Below are positions 36,011-44,923 of a stretch of 64,000 nucleotides of DNA, piece by piece. The notes under the pieces are model-generated. The model was not told the DNA's origin. It saw only the letters and a list, made by a program, of their open reading frames with translations, and made no database searches. Each line of letters begins with the position of its first letter. Positions within the stretch are counted from its first letter, which is position 1. The position numbers and the translations under genes are program-made. The stretch is from contig NZ_CP195100.1 in NCBI RefSeq assembly GCF_051175315.1, forward strand, positions 4,898,001 through 4,962,000. The letters run 5' to 3'. The stretch is from Tundrisphaera sp051175315. Lineage in GTDB: Bacteria > Planctomycetota > Planctomycetia > Isosphaerales > Isosphaeraceae.

Positions 36011-36676
36011 TCAGGGGCCGGTGACGATCGTGAGCCGGGGGCGATTTTCCGGCTGGCGGGCCCCGACGCCGAAGAAGGTGGCGGCGACGTGGGCGTCCTC
36101 GGGGGCGATCACGATCCGGATCGTCCCCCCGGCGCGGAGCCGGTCGTCCAGCGCCTTGCGGGCGGCGTCGTCCAGCGCGATCGGGTACGGGTCGGCGTCG
36201 CCGGTGCCCCCCTTGGCGTAGTCGGCCAGGCCCAGCGGGATCAGGCCGGGGATCTGGTCCCCCAGGCCGCCCGGGGCCTTCGGGTCGAACCGGAGCGGCT
36301 TGCCCGCGTCGTCGAGCTTGCCCCCGGACTCGCCGGCCAGGAAGAGGCGGATCCGGCCGTCGCGGCTGAACCGGGCCACGCTCTGGGTCAGGGTGAGCGT
36401 CGCCTTCCGGACCTTCTCGTCGGCCGAGGCGAGCTTGGGGGCGGGGAAGTCGAGGATCGCGAACCCGGCGAACTTGGGGTCGGAGCCGGCCTTCGGCCCC
36501 TGGACGTTGGCGTAGGTCTTTCCCGCCTCGCCGGGGCGGGGCCCGGCCGGCTGGACCAGGAGGCTGTCGGCGGCCACGGCCTCCAGGTCGGCCGCGACGG
36601 CGACGCCGGCCCCCATCGCCAGGGCGAGCCAGGCGGCCAGGACGATCGGGGTGCGGGTTCGCTCGGGTTGCGTCAT
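36011..36676 (-). CDS. Secreted DNRLRE-type beta-sandwich protein
   Basis: 221 aa from the ATG at 36676, with AGGAAG upstream. Signal peptide TPIVLAAWLALAMGAGVAVA. The mature part reads ADSLLVQPAGPRPGEAGKTY, FAGFAILDFPAP, RKATLTLTQSVARFSRDG and RIRLFLAGE, typical of carbohydrate-binding-like DNRLRE domains whose strand pattern covers one or two sheets. It begins 30 bp upstream of the propeller gene on the same strand, so the two form a likely operon of secreted proteins. Function unknown. Confidence 0.8.
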   Translation of the reverse strand: MTQPERTRTPIVLAAWLALAMGAGVAVAADLEAVAADSLLVQPAGPRPGEAGKTYANVQGPKAGSDPKFAGFAILDFPAPKLASADEKVRKATLTLTQSVARFSRDGRIRLFLAGESGGKLDDAGKPLRFDPKAPGGLGDQIPGLIPLGLADYAKGGTGDADPYPIALDDAARKALDDRLRAGGTIRIVIAPEDAHVAATFFGVGARQPENRPRLTIVTGP

Positions 36677-36796
36677 GGCTCGGGGCTTCCTAGACTCGGT
36701 CGTGGCGGCTCGGGCCGATCGGAGACGCCGATTGTACAGCCGCCCCGAGGCCGGGGAAACCGCCCCAGCGCCGGGCCCTCCAGGGAACCCCCGCCG

Positions 36797-37645
36797 ATGT
36801 CCGAATCGCCCACCTACCGGGTCGCCGTCGCCCAGATCGACCCCAAGATCGGCGAGGTCGCCGCCAACCTCGTCCTCATCCTCGACGGGGTCGACGAGGC
36901 CGCCGCCGGGGGCGCCCACCTCGTGATCTTCCCCGAGTGCGCCCTGTCCGGCTACGGCTTCACCAGCAAGGAGGAAGCCCTCCCGTTCGCCGAATCGATC
37001 CCCGGCCCCGCCACCGACGCCGTGGCCAAGGCCTGCGCCCGGCTCGGCCTGTTCGCGATCTTCGGCCTGCTGGAGCGGGACGGCGACCGCCTGTTCAACG
37101 CCTGCGTGCTGATCGGCCCCGACGGGCTGGTCGGCTCGTACCGCAAGATCCACCTCCCGTTCATGGGCGTGGATCGGTTCGCCACCCCCGGCGACCGCCC
37201 CTTCGAGGTGCTCGACGCCGGCGGGCTGCGGGTCGGGATGCACATCTGCTACGACGGCGGGTTCCCCGAGCCGGGCCGGGTCCTGACCCTGCTGGGGGCG
37301 GACCTGCTGGTCCTGCCGACCAACTGGCCGGTTCGCACCGAGGCGATCGCCGAGCACCTCATGATCTGCCGGGCGATGGAGAACGTGATCTTCGCCCTGG
37401 CGGCCAACCGCGTCGGCGAGGAGCGCGGGTTCCCGTTCCTCGGCCGCTCGTCGATCGCCGGCCCCAACGGCGAACTCCTGGCCCGCGCCGACGACCAGCC
37501 CGGGATCATCTACGCCGACATCGACCCCGCCCGCGCCCGCCAGAAACGCCAGGTCCGCGTCCCTGGCCAGCACGAGATCGACCGCATCGCCGACCGCCGC
37601 CCCGAGTTCTACGCCTCGCTGATCGAGCCGAAAGGCCGGGTGTAG
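36797..37645 (+). CDS. Carbon-nitrogen hydrolase (nitrilase superfamily)
   Basis: 282 aa from the ATG at 36797. The catalytic triad is visible: Glu47 in FPECALSGYG, Lys117 in GSYRKIHLPF and Cys151 in HICYDGGFPE. LVLPTNWPV and RAMENVIFALAANRVG are typical of the superfamily. It should hydrolyse an amide or related C-N bond in the cytoplasm; the substrate (N-carbamoyl compound, omega-amide or another) cannot be told from the sequence. The stop codon overlaps a branched hairpin repeat (37644-37720). Confidence 0.94.
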   Translation: MSESPTYRVAVAQIDPKIGEVAANLVLILDGVDEAAAGGAHLVIFPECALSGYGFTSKEEALPFAESIPGPATDAVAKACARLGLFAIFGLLERDGDRLFNACVLIGPDGLVGSYRKIHLPFMGVDRFATPGDRPFEVLDAGGLRVGMHICYDGGFPEPGRVLTLLGADLLVLPTNWPVRTEAIAEHLMICRAMENVIFALAANRVGEERGFPFLGRSSIAGPNGELLARADDQPGIIYADIDPARARQKRQVRVPGQHEIDRIADRRPEFYASLIEPKGRV

Positions 37646-37720
37646 TCCGGTCGGGTGGGCATCGCCCACCGCATCGTCACCGATGGATCGGGCCGGTGGG
37701 CGATGCACCCTTGCAGGACT
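37644..37720. repeat. Branched hairpin repeat, copy D1
   Basis: A 77-bp element begins AGTCCGG and ends AGGACT. Arms GGGTGGGCATCGCCCACC and GGTGGGCGATGCACCC pair imperfectly. The apical part holds CATCGTCACCGATG, itself a small hairpin, so the unit can fold as a branched stem. Related units: 38193-38268, 39159-39244, 51738-51787, 52243-52304. It overlaps the hydrolase stop codon. Confidence 0.85.
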
Positions 37721-37758
37721 CAAACCCAAAGGCGGGCGAGGTCCAGGAGGATCAATCA

Positions 37759-38202
37759 ATGTCAACATCGATGAGCTCGGACCGAGTCATCAGTATTTCA
37801 TTGAAATTAACCAGCCTCTCGCTTTCGCCCGAGGAGATTATCGATATTTATCCGATCGCATATACGAAGAAATGGACGAAAGGGGATGCGATTGGTAGAT
37901 CATCACTTCACCGCAAGCACAACGGAGTGTCCCTCGAGCTCCCGTGCGAAGCTGGATGGGAGCTCGAGCCAGTCATCTTGAAATTGCTCGACATGCTCGA
38001 CCCTGCCAAGATTCTATCAGGGAACTTGATGTCAAATGGCATGATCGAATGCGAATTGTCATGCACGATTGTTTTTTCCTCCAGTCCGCCAAGTTGTTAT
38101 CTCAATCCGTCGACTCTCAGGAGGATCGCAGATCTGGGATTCTCCTTGGACATCGATCTCATCTATGCACCGGTCGAAGAACAAGATCATCTAGTCCCGT
38201 AG
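37759..38202 (+). CDS. DUF4279-like small protein (immunity-type)
   Basis: 147 aa from the ATG at 37759, with AGGAGG eight bases upstream. VISISLKLTSLSLSPEEIID and IYPIAYTKKWTKGDAIGRS, the later ELEPVILKLLDMLDPAKILS and IECELSCTIVFSS follow the DUF4279 pattern (two-strand repeats with Pro-Glu-Glu-Ile and Lys-Gly-Asp). DUF4279 is often found among polymorphic-toxin immunity genes. G+C is near 47%, far below the surroundings, which points to recent transfer. The gene is bracketed by two hairpin repeats (D1 and D2), and its last few codons lie inside D2. No toxin partner is adjacent. Confidence 0.75.
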   Translation: MSTSMSSDRVISISLKLTSLSLSPEEIIDIYPIAYTKKWTKGDAIGRSSLHRKHNGVSLELPCEAGWELEPVILKLLDMLDPAKILSGNLMSNGMIECELSCTIVFSSSPPSCYLNPSTLRRIADLGFSLDIDLIYAPVEEQDHLVP

Positions 38203-38268
38203 GGTGGGCATCGCCGCCGCGTCGTCACCGATGGATCAACGCCCTGGGCGTGCCCACCCTACGGAACT
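38193..38268. repeat. Branched hairpin repeat, copy D2
   Basis: AGTCCCGTAGGGTGGGC (38193-38209) pairs with GCCCACCCTACGGAACT (38252-38268), one mismatch in 17. The interior carries the GTCGTCACCGATGGATC apical hairpin shared with D1 and D3. It overlaps the last codons and stop (38200-38202) of the DUF4279-like gene, so the gene end was supplied by the repeat. Confidence 0.88.
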
Positions 38269-38754
38269 CGCCTCGGCCTGGACCTGCTCCCTGGCGTAGC
38301 GGCCGGCGACCGACCAGGCGCGATCGCTGGGGATGCTCGGGCGGGCCGGCGATCCGGGGAAGTGAACCGAACCGCACGAAACAGAACCGAAGATTTTATG
38401 CGATGACCGCGATGTCACGTCGCTGGATCGCAACGTAAAAGGTGGCAAGGATGCGACGTTGCTTACCTGCATGCATTACGAAGGAGCATCGGATCCATGT
38501 CGATCACCCCCCGGCCGTCCCGCCCGACCAGCCCGTCTCCCACCGCCCTGGTCACGATCCTGGCCTGCCGCCGCGCCCTGCTGCGGGGCGAGTTGCTCCG
38601 CAACATCGCCGCGGCGTCGCGACCCTCTTCCCCCTGCTCACGCTGAGGCCAGGCCGATCGCCTCGGTTCGATATCATCGTCCATCCCCGTTCGCGATGGG
38701 GAGCGTCACCATCGCGGGATCTGACGGATCTTCCCCGAACTCCGGGACCAACTC
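38203..38754. other. Gene-poor region with hairpin repeat and possible gene remnant
   Basis: 552 bp. After D2 the minus strand of about 38275-38360 reads SDRAWSVAGRYAREQVQAEA, a helix-like, well-behaved peptide. It may be the remains of a lost gene's C-terminus. A 49-codon frame at 38497-38646 is listed separately. Nothing else is supported. Confidence 0.4.
38497..38646 (+). CDS. Possible small protein of 49 aa
   Basis: ATG at 38497 with AAGGAG about ten bases upstream. The peptide starts MSITPRPSRPTSPSPTALVT and continues ILACRRALLRGELLRNIAAA. A basic, amphipathic C-terminal half and normal third-position G+C give slight support. No homology is recognised, and it may be chance in GC-rich DNA. 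Confidence 0.3.
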   Translation: MSITPRPSRPTSPSPTALVTILACRRALLRGELLRNIAAASRPSSPCSR

Positions 38755-39063
38755 ATGCCCCAGACGACGTTGAGACCATACACCAGGCCGCATCCGCTGC
38801 GGGATTTCGTCTCGAGGGCGATGGCCGAGCGGGACAGTTATCTCATCGACGCCAGTACCCTCGCCCTCCAATTGTCCGGCGCCCTGATTTGTGGCGAGGG
38901 GGGAGCGAAGAAGAATGCGGCCTACCGCGTCGTGGCCGAAGATATCCTGGATCTCATGCGTGCCCAGGGCGTGCTGACGGAGGTCGTTCTCGGTTGGTAT
39001 CAGCCGGCGACCGGCGACTCGGATCAGGTCCGATCCATTCCCGAGTACGCATCTTACCGTTGA
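38755..39063 (+). CDS. Hypothetical small protein
   Basis: 102 aa from the ATG at 38755; no clear RBS. The sequence has balanced composition (DFVSRAMAERDSYLIDASTL, AYRVVAEDILDLMRAQGVLT, EVVLGWYQPATGD) unlike the Arg/Pro-rich shadow frames of this genome. Probably cytoplasmic and mixed alpha/beta. G+C is slightly lower than in neighbours. No family recognised; it may belong to the same accessory stretch as the DUF4279-like gene. Confidence 0.5.
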   Translation: MPQTTLRPYTRPHPLRDFVSRAMAERDSYLIDASTLALQLSGALICGEGGAKKNAAYRVVAEDILDLMRAQGVLTEVVLGWYQPATGDSDQVRSIPEYASYR

Positions 39064-39091
39064 ATCGGCGGTCGCGCCGGGGAGAGGGCGG

Positions 39092-39157
39092 TCATTTGTC
39101 GGTGCAGGGCGAGTCATAGGTGAAGCCGCCGGCCCACGCCTCGTCCATCTGGCCGTC
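39092..39157 (-). pseudogene. Possible C-terminal remnant of a lost gene
   Basis: On the minus strand the last 21 codons before a TGA at 39092-39094 read DGQMDEAWAGGFTYDSPCTD plus Lys, a plausible protein end. The frame is lost upstream where hairpin repeat D3 begins at 39159. It may be a gene truncated by the repeat, or a duplicated gene 3' end like those at 33154 and 52307, but no matching gene is in this window. Confidence 0.3.
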
Positions 39158-39158
39158 C

Positions 39159-39244
39159 AGTCCGGTAGGGTGGGCATCGCCCACCGCATCGCGACCGATG
39201 GATTGAGCCGGTGGGCGGTGCCCACCCAACCCGCCTACCGGACT
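39159..39244. repeat. Branched hairpin repeat, copy D3
   Basis: 86 bp. Outer arms AGTCCGGTAGG and CCTACCGGACT are perfect complements, inner arms GTGGGCATCGCCCACC and GGTGGGCGGTGCCCAC, apical CATCGCGACCGATG. It lies downstream of the PLP enzyme gene (39281, minus strand), where it could also act as a transcript end. No immunity gene adjoins it in the window. Confidence 0.88.
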
Positions 39245-39280
39245 CATGGCCGCTTTCCCTGATTGAGTGCCTTCTTCGAG

Positions 39281-40456
39281 TCAGGCGGTCAAGGCCCGGT
39301 CCAGGTCGCGCCAGAGGTCGTCGACGTCTTCGAGGCCGACGGAGAGGCGGATGAGGCCGGGGGTGATCCCTTGCCGGGCCCACTGGTCGGGGGTCTGGGA
39401 GCGGTGGCTGGTGGTGGTCGGGTGGCTGAGGGTGGTGGAGACGTCGCCCAGGCTGGGGGCGTAGGGGATGTGGGCGAGGGCGCGGATGAAACGGTCGGCG
39501 CGGTCGCGGGAGCCGACGTCGAACGAGATCATCGCGCCGAAGCCGCCGGGGAGCATCCACGAGGCGAGGTTGTGGTCGGGGTGGGACGCCAGGCCGGGGT
39601 AGTGGACCCGCTCGACGGCGGGGTGGGCTTCGAGCCGATGGGCGAGGTCGGCGGCGGTGGTGCTGGACCGGGCGACCCGGACGGCCAGGGTCGACAGACC
39701 CCGCAGGGCCATCCAGCTATCGAACGGGTTGCCGGTGAGGCCGAAGGTCGAGGCCAGGTGGGCGATCCGCGCGAGCCGGTCGCGGGGGCCGACCAGGAGG
39801 CCGAGCGTCACGTCGCTGTGGCCCCCGATCGCCTTGGTGGCCGAGTGGATGACGTAATCGGCACCCAACTCCAGCGGGCGGCAGAGCAGGGGGGCGAAGG
39901 TGTGGTCGACCGCCAGCGGGACGCCGCGTTCCCGCGCGATCCGGGCCAAACCGGCGATGTCGGCCAGGCGGAGCAGGGGGTTGGACAGGGTCTCGGTGAA
40001 GACCAGCCGGGTCTGCGGCGTGAGGGCCCCGGCCAAACTCTCAGGCCGCGTGGCGTCGAACAGGTCGTGGCCGATGCCGAACCGGGACAGCTCCCCGCCC
40101 ACCAGGGTCATGGTCCGGCCATAGAGCCCTTCGGACAGGGCCACGCGGTCCCCCTGGCCGAGCAGGGCGAGCATCAGGGCCGCCTCGGCGGCCATGCCCG
40201 ACCCGCACACCAGGGCCGCCTCGCCCCCTTCCAGCTTCGCCACCTTGTCGGCCAACTGCGCGGCGTTGGGGTGGCCGTCGCGGGCGTAGATGAAGCCGGA
40301 TTCGCGGCCCTCGTATAACGCGTCCACCCGGCCGGGGTCGCCCACGTCGAAGACCGACCCCAGGACCAGGGGAGGGGCGAGCGGGGGGCTGGACAACTCG
40401 GCGGGCGCGGGTGGGCGGGCGCAGATCGACGCGGGATCGGACTCGGGCTCGGTCAT
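39281..40456 (-). CDS. Cys/Met-metabolism PLP-dependent enzyme (gamma-lyase/synthase type)
   Basis: 391 aa. Fold type I, with the PLP lysine Lys208 in HSATKAIGGHSDV, YARDGHPNAAQLADKVAKLE near the N-terminus, the SGMAAE cofactor-binding turn and a C-terminal RLSVGLEDVDDLWRDLDRAL. Members include cystathionine gamma-synthase, cystathionine lyases and methionine gamma-lyase; substrate cannot be fixed here. It acts in the cytoplasm on sulfur amino acids. It starts 13 bp downstream of the PP2C gene end, so the two may be cotranscribed without a functional link. Confidence 0.93.
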   Translation of the reverse strand: MTEPESDPASICARPPAPAELSSPPLAPPLVLGSVFDVGDPGRVDALYEGRESGFIYARDGHPNAAQLADKVAKLEGGEAALVCGSGMAAEAALMLALLGQGDRVALSEGLYGRTMTLVGGELSRFGIGHDLFDATRPESLAGALTPQTRLVFTETLSNPLLRLADIAGLARIARERGVPLAVDHTFAPLLCRPLELGADYVIHSATKAIGGHSDVTLGLLVGPRDRLARIAHLASTFGLTGNPFDSWMALRGLSTLAVRVARSSTTAADLAHRLEAHPAVERVHYPGLASHPDHNLASWMLPGGFGAMISFDVGSRDRADRFIRALAHIPYAPSLGDVSTTLSHPTTTSHRSQTPDQWARQGITPGLIRLSVGLEDVDDLWRDLDRALTA

Positions 40457-40469
40457 CGCGGCTCCCCGG

Positions 40470-41633
40470 TCAGCCCCCGTTGGACGCGCCCATCTTGCGG
40501 TGGATCCGCCCGGCCGTGCCGAGCATCTCGATCGACTCGCCGAGGTCGCGGAGCGCCAGGCGGAGCCGGCCGGCCTCGCGGGCGGCGCCGGCCTGCCGTC
40601 GGCGGGCGGCCAGCACCGGCCACTCGACCGGCCAGGTCTGCTCGATGGCGACCGCCTGGATCTTGCGGACGAGCTCGGCGAGGCTGTCGACCAGCTCCTC
40701 GGAGATCGGGCACTCGCAGGAGCGGTAGCGGTGTTCTTCCTCGGCCGGGGCCTCGGGCCCCTTCTTCTTGCCGATCAGGCCGGACAGGTTCTTGATCCAC
40801 CCGTTCTTCTTGGCCGCGTCGGGCCGGGGGCCGTCGGCCATGGCGGGGGCGTCGGCGGCGGAGTCGGGGTCGACCCAGGGGCCGATCCGGGCCAGGACCA
40901 CGGTGATGTTGTCCAGGCCGCCCCGGAGGTTGGCCAGGTGGATCATGTACCGGCAGGCGTCCTTGGGGTGGAAGTTGCCGGCGAAGGCGCCCATCTCGTG
41001 GTCTTCGAGCGGGCCGGACAGGCCGTCGGAGCAGAGCAGGAAGACGTCGCCCTGCTCGACCGGCCAGGGCCCCTCGATGTCGACCTCGATGTTGGGGTCG
41101 GGGCCGAGGCTGCGGGTGATCACGTTCCGGGGGACGGCCTTGCTCGCCTTGTCGGCGGGCAGGAGCCCGCGCTTGACCAGTTCCCAGGCCAGGCTGTGGT
41201 CGAAGGAAAGCTGGTCGATCCGCCCCTGGCGGACGCGGTAGACCCGCGAGTCGCCGATGTGGGCGATCATGGCGCCGGCCGGCAGGAGGATCAGGGTGGA
41301 GGCGGTGGTGCCCATCCCCTGGAAATCCTTGTTGGCCGTCGCCTTGCCGTGGATCAGGACGCCGACTTCCTTGTAGGCCTTGACGATCGCCTCGGCCGGG
41401 GGGCCGACGCGGGCCTTGATGTAGTTGTGCGGGATGTTGTCGCAGGCCAGCTTGCTGGCCAGTTCGCCGACGGCGTGGGCGCCCATGCCATCGGCGACCA
41501 TGAAGACGTGCCCACGCTGCTTCCAGGTCTCCGCCTTCGAGGCGTGGACGATCGTGTGGCTATCCTGGTTGTTCGAGCGCCGCATGCCGGTGTCGGTCGC
41601 GGCGGCGTCGACGATGATGTCGTCCCAGTTCAC
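40470..41633 (-). CDS. PP2C-type serine/threonine phosphatase with C-terminal extension
   Basis: 387 aa if started at the GTG at 41633 (AAGG upstream), giving VNWDDIIVDAAATDTGMRRS; the open frame to 41852 adds Arg/Pro-rich residues with no support. PPM-family metal and phosphate motifs are intact: NNQDSH, VADGMG, GMGTTASTLIL, HIGDSRVYRV, LCSDGLSG and GGLDNITVVL. After residue 270 there is a Lys-rich linker and a helical tail with CECPISEELVDSLAELVRKI. It should dephosphorylate Ser/Thr proteins and oppose kinases such as the one at 48229. Cytoplasmic. Confidence 0.92.
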   Translation of the reverse strand: MNWDDIIVDAAATDTGMRRSNNQDSHTIVHASKAETWKQRGHVFMVADGMGAHAVGELASKLACDNIPHNYIKARVGPPAEAIVKAYKEVGVLIHGKATANKDFQGMGTTASTLILLPAGAMIAHIGDSRVYRVRQGRIDQLSFDHSLAWELVKRGLLPADKASKAVPRNVITRSLGPDPNIEVDIEGPWPVEQGDVFLLCSDGLSGPLEDHEMGAFAGNFHPKDACRYMIHLANLRGGLDNITVVLARIGPWVDPDSAADAPAMADGPRPDAAKKNGWIKNLSGLIGKKKGPEAPAEEEHRYRSCECPISEELVDSLAELVRKIQAVAIEQTWPVEWPVLAARRRQAGAAREAGRLRLALRDLGESIEMLGTAGRIHRKMGASNGG

Positions 41634-41908
41634 GACCGGACCTTGGTTCGGGCCATCTCGGTATCCACGCCATCGCCGCCCGGGGCTCCCGGCATCGGGC
41701 GACGCCGACGATGCGCGTCGCCACGGCCCGGAGCCATCTGATCCCACCGGAGAGCGGACATTGTATCCCAACCGGGCGGGGTGAGGAAGGATTTCCCGGC
41801 GGGGCCGCCCCGCGCATCGATCATCGATCGGGGTGCGCGGGCCGGTAGGCACGGGACATTACTTGGGTTAATGTGGGGTTGTGACGAACCCGGCCCGAAT
41901 TTCCTCGC

Positions 41909-44602
41909 GTGGGACGCCCCCGAACCGTGAATCCCCCCCTGAAGCTCCCCGAGATCCGGTTTGCCAGGACGACCCTGGGCAATGGCCTCGACGTGATCGC
42001 CCGCCGCCAGGGGCCGCTGCCGGTCGTCGCCGTGAACCTGTGGTATCACGTCGGCTCCAAGAACGAGGAGCGCCGGCAGAGGGGGTTCGCGCATTTATTC
42101 GAACACCTGATGTTCGAAGGCTCGGAGCATTATCCGGGCGACTTCTTCAAGCCTTTGCAGAAGAAGGGGGCGAGCATCAACGGCTCGACCTCGTCGGACC
42201 GGACCAACTACTTCGCCGACCTGCCCGCCGCCCACGTCGAGCTGGCGTTGGCGATGGAGTCGGACCGGATGGGGCACTTCCTGCCCGCGCTGGACGACCA
42301 CAAGATCCGGGTGCAGAAGGACGTGGTCAAGAACGAGTACCGCCAGAACGTGGCCAACCGCCCCTACGGGATGGCCTGGCGGCTGCTCTCCGAGGCGTTG
42401 TATCCCCCCGACCACCCCTATAGCTGGACCACGATCGGGGTGATGGAGGACGTCGAGGCGGCGACCCGCGACGACGTGGAGGCGTTCTTCCGCCGGTTCT
42501 ACGTCCCGGCCAACGCCAGCCTGGCGATCGTCGGCGACATCGACGAGGACCGCGCCTTCGCCCTGGCCGAGCGCTACTTCGGCGACCTGCCCGGCGGCAC
42601 CCGGTCGCTGACGCCCCACGCCCCCGACGCCTCGCTGTCCGAGTCCAAGACGATCACGGTCCGCGACCGGGTCGAGCTGGACCGGATCTACCTGAAGTGG
42701 CACACGGTCCGCCAGTTCGAGCCCGACGACGCCCCGCTGGTGCTGCTGGCCGACATCCTGGGCCGGGGCAAGACCAGCCGCCTGTTCCGCCGCCTGGTGG
42801 TCGAGACCGGGCTGGCCCAGGACGCGTCGGCCTACCAGTCGGGCCGGGAGCTGGCCGGGTCGTTCGGCGTGACCGTGACCCTGCGCCCCGGCCAGTCGTG
42901 GGAGGAGGCCGAGGCGATCGTCGACGAGGAGCTGGCGCGGATCGCCGGCCGGGGCGTGGAGCCCGAGGAACTCACGCGGGTCCAGAACGGCCGCCTGGCC
43001 GGGTTCCTCTACGCGCTGGACAACGTGGGCGGGTTCGGCGGGGTGGCCGACCGGCTCAACGCCTTTAACATCTACCTGGGCGACCCCGGCCGGATCACCT
43101 CCGACCTGGCCCGCTACCAGTCCGTCACGCCCGAGGACATCCAGGACGCGGCGCGGGACTACCTGGCCGGCAAGCCCCGCGTCGGCCTGACCGTCCTGGG
43201 CCGCAAGCCGGCCCCGGCCGCGCAGCCGCTCGACCGCAAGGTCCCGCCCCCCGCCGCGCCGGCCGCCCCGTTCCGGGCGCCGGTGCCCGAGCCGAGGGTC
43301 CTGCGCTGCGGCGTCCCCCTGTGGGTGATCCCGCGCCGGGACCTGCCGATTGTCGCCGCCACGTTCATCCTGGACGCCGGGGCCGCCACCCACGGGCCGG
43401 ACCGGGGCGGGCTGGCCGGGCTGACCGCCGACCTGCTCGACGAGGGGACGGAGAAACGGACCTCGCACCAGATCGCCTTGGCCGCCGAGGGGATGGGGAC
43501 ATCTCTGTCCGTCTCCGCCGGCTGGGACGGGGCGTCGGTCGGCTTCCAGTGCCTGACCCCCCACCTGGCCGCCAGCCTCGACCTCGCGGCCGACGTCCTG
43601 CTCAACCCGAGCTTCCCGGCCGAGGAGTGGGACCGGATCCACGCCCAGACCCTGGCCGGGCTGCGGGCCGGCCGCGACAGCGCCGAGACCCGCGCCGGGC
43701 GGGCCCTGCTCCGGGCCCTGTACCCGTCCGACCACCCGTTCCGCCTGCCCGTCGACGGCGACGAATCGACCGTGGCCCGGCTGACCCGCGAGGACGCCCG
43801 CGCCTTCCACCGGGCCCGCTACGTCCCGGCCCACGCCGCCTGCGTGGTGGCCGGCGACGTCGACCCCGAGGCGATCGCCGCCCGGATCGACGACGCCCTG
43901 GCCGGCTGGTCGGGCCCCGCCCCGGAGACGCCGCCGGCCCTGGCCCGGCCGGACCGTCCGTCGGGCATCCGCCTGCTGTTGCTCGATCGCCCCGGCGCCC
44001 CGCAGGCGGTGGTCCGGGCCGGGCACGTCGGCACCCACCGGCTCGACCCCGACTACACCGACCTGATGGTCTGGAACCAGATTTTGGGCGGGCAATTCAC
44101 CTCAAGGCTCAACAGCAAGCTCCGCGAGGAGAAGGGCTTCACCTACGGGGTCCGCTCCCACTTCGATTGCCGACGCGCCGCCGGGCCGTTCCTGGTCTCG
44201 TCGTCGCTCCAGGCCGACCGCCTGGGCGAGGCTTTGGAAGACCTCCGGGGCGAGGTGGCCGCCCTGCTCAACGACCGGCCGCCGACCGCCGCCGAACTCG
44301 ACGACGCCCGCCGCTCCCTCATCGAGGGGCAGGCCCGCCAGTTCGAGACCCCCTCGGCCCTGGTCGCCCGCTATGCCGGGCTGTTCCTCCACGGCTTCCC
44401 CGCCGACCACCACGCCCGGTTCGCCGAACGGCTCGAAGCCGTGACCCTCTCGACCCTGGTCGAGGCCGCCGGCCGCCAGGTCGCCCCGGACGCCTTCACC
44501 ATCGTGGTCGTGGCCGACGCCGACTCGGTCGCCCCCGCCCTCGAATCGCTGGGCTGGGCCGAGGTGGAACGCTTCGACGACCGGGATCAGCCGGTGGGTT
44601 GA
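41909..44602 (+). CDS. M16 family zinc peptidase, fused two-domain form
   Basis: 897 aa from the GTG at 41909 (GTG at 41927 is equally possible; neither has a good RBS). The first half carries the inverted zinc motif HLFEHLMF (His62, Glu65, His66) with a distal Glu in VVKNEYRQNVANR. The second half has the M16 fold but no HxxEH (DRGGLAGLTADLLDEGT), and contains the usual LREEKGFTYGVRSHF. This active-plus-inactive pairing forms the peptide-degrading chamber in one chain. No signal peptide is evident. An intergenic gap of 275 bp precedes it. Confidence 0.93.
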   Translation: MGRPRTVNPPLKLPEIRFARTTLGNGLDVIARRQGPLPVVAVNLWYHVGSKNEERRQRGFAHLFEHLMFEGSEHYPGDFFKPLQKKGASINGSTSSDRTNYFADLPAAHVELALAMESDRMGHFLPALDDHKIRVQKDVVKNEYRQNVANRPYGMAWRLLSEALYPPDHPYSWTTIGVMEDVEAATRDDVEAFFRRFYVPANASLAIVGDIDEDRAFALAERYFGDLPGGTRSLTPHAPDASLSESKTITVRDRVELDRIYLKWHTVRQFEPDDAPLVLLADILGRGKTSRLFRRLVVETGLAQDASAYQSGRELAGSFGVTVTLRPGQSWEEAEAIVDEELARIAGRGVEPEELTRVQNGRLAGFLYALDNVGGFGGVADRLNAFNIYLGDPGRITSDLARYQSVTPEDIQDAARDYLAGKPRVGLTVLGRKPAPAAQPLDRKVPPPAAPAAPFRAPVPEPRVLRCGVPLWVIPRRDLPIVAATFILDAGAATHGPDRGGLAGLTADLLDEGTEKRTSHQIALAAEGMGTSLSVSAGWDGASVGFQCLTPHLAASLDLAADVLLNPSFPAEEWDRIHAQTLAGLRAGRDSAETRAGRALLRALYPSDHPFRLPVDGDESTVARLTREDARAFHRARYVPAHAACVVAGDVDPEAIAARIDDALAGWSGPAPETPPALARPDRPSGIRLLLLDRPGAPQAVVRAGHVGTHRLDPDYTDLMVWNQILGGQFTSRLNSKLREEKGFTYGVRSHFDCRRAAGPFLVSSSLQADRLGEALEDLRGEVAALLNDRPPTAAELDDARRSLIEGQARQFETPSALVARYAGLFLHGFPADHHARFAERLEAVTLSTLVEAAGRQVAPDAFTIVVVADADSVAPALESLGWAEVERFDDRDQPVG

Positions 44603-44686
44603 ACCGATCAGTCGCCGCTCATGATCTACGTCGCCCCGATTCGCTTGCCATGTCTCGCCGATCGACCGAACATCGCCTGAAACCGT

Positions 44687-44917
44687 CTGGGTGGCTGTGG
44701 TTGGCTTGCCAACCACGGCGCCGGCGAGCCCGATCGTCGTCGATGCCCAGGGTCGACCGGCCCAGCATCGAGTCCTCTCGCGACAGACCTGATCCCTCAA
44801 GGAATGTCCAGGGCTCGAATCGTCAAGGTCATCGCGGTCGTACGGTCGGCCGACCTCGGCCATCGAAGTGGATCAGGCTCGTGGGCGCCGTGGTTGGCAA
44901 GCCAACCACAGCCACCC
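44687..44917. repeat. Palindromic-armed repeat, copy C
   Basis: 231 bp. Both arms carry CTGGGTGGCTGTGG / CCACAGCCACCC and the 20-bp palindromes found in copies A and B. The core differs: both inner ends are of the GGCTCG...GGCGCC type, so this copy is a mosaic rather than a simple relative. The outer GATTTTGGC segments of A and B are missing. It occupies most of the 321-bp gap 44603-44923 and ends six bases before the stop codon of the RHH gene at 44924. Confidence 0.8.
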
Positions 44918-44923
44918 GGCCGC

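Noticed and set aside
37644..39244. D1-D3 hairpins as tRNA-like genes because of the branched fold
   Set aside because: There is no anticodon arm, T-loop consensus or acceptor-stem geometry; the arms are those of an inverted repeat.
44102..44863. A 253-codon minus-strand frame running into repeat C
   Set aside because: It is antisense to the M16 peptidase and reads through a repeat; no domain is visible.
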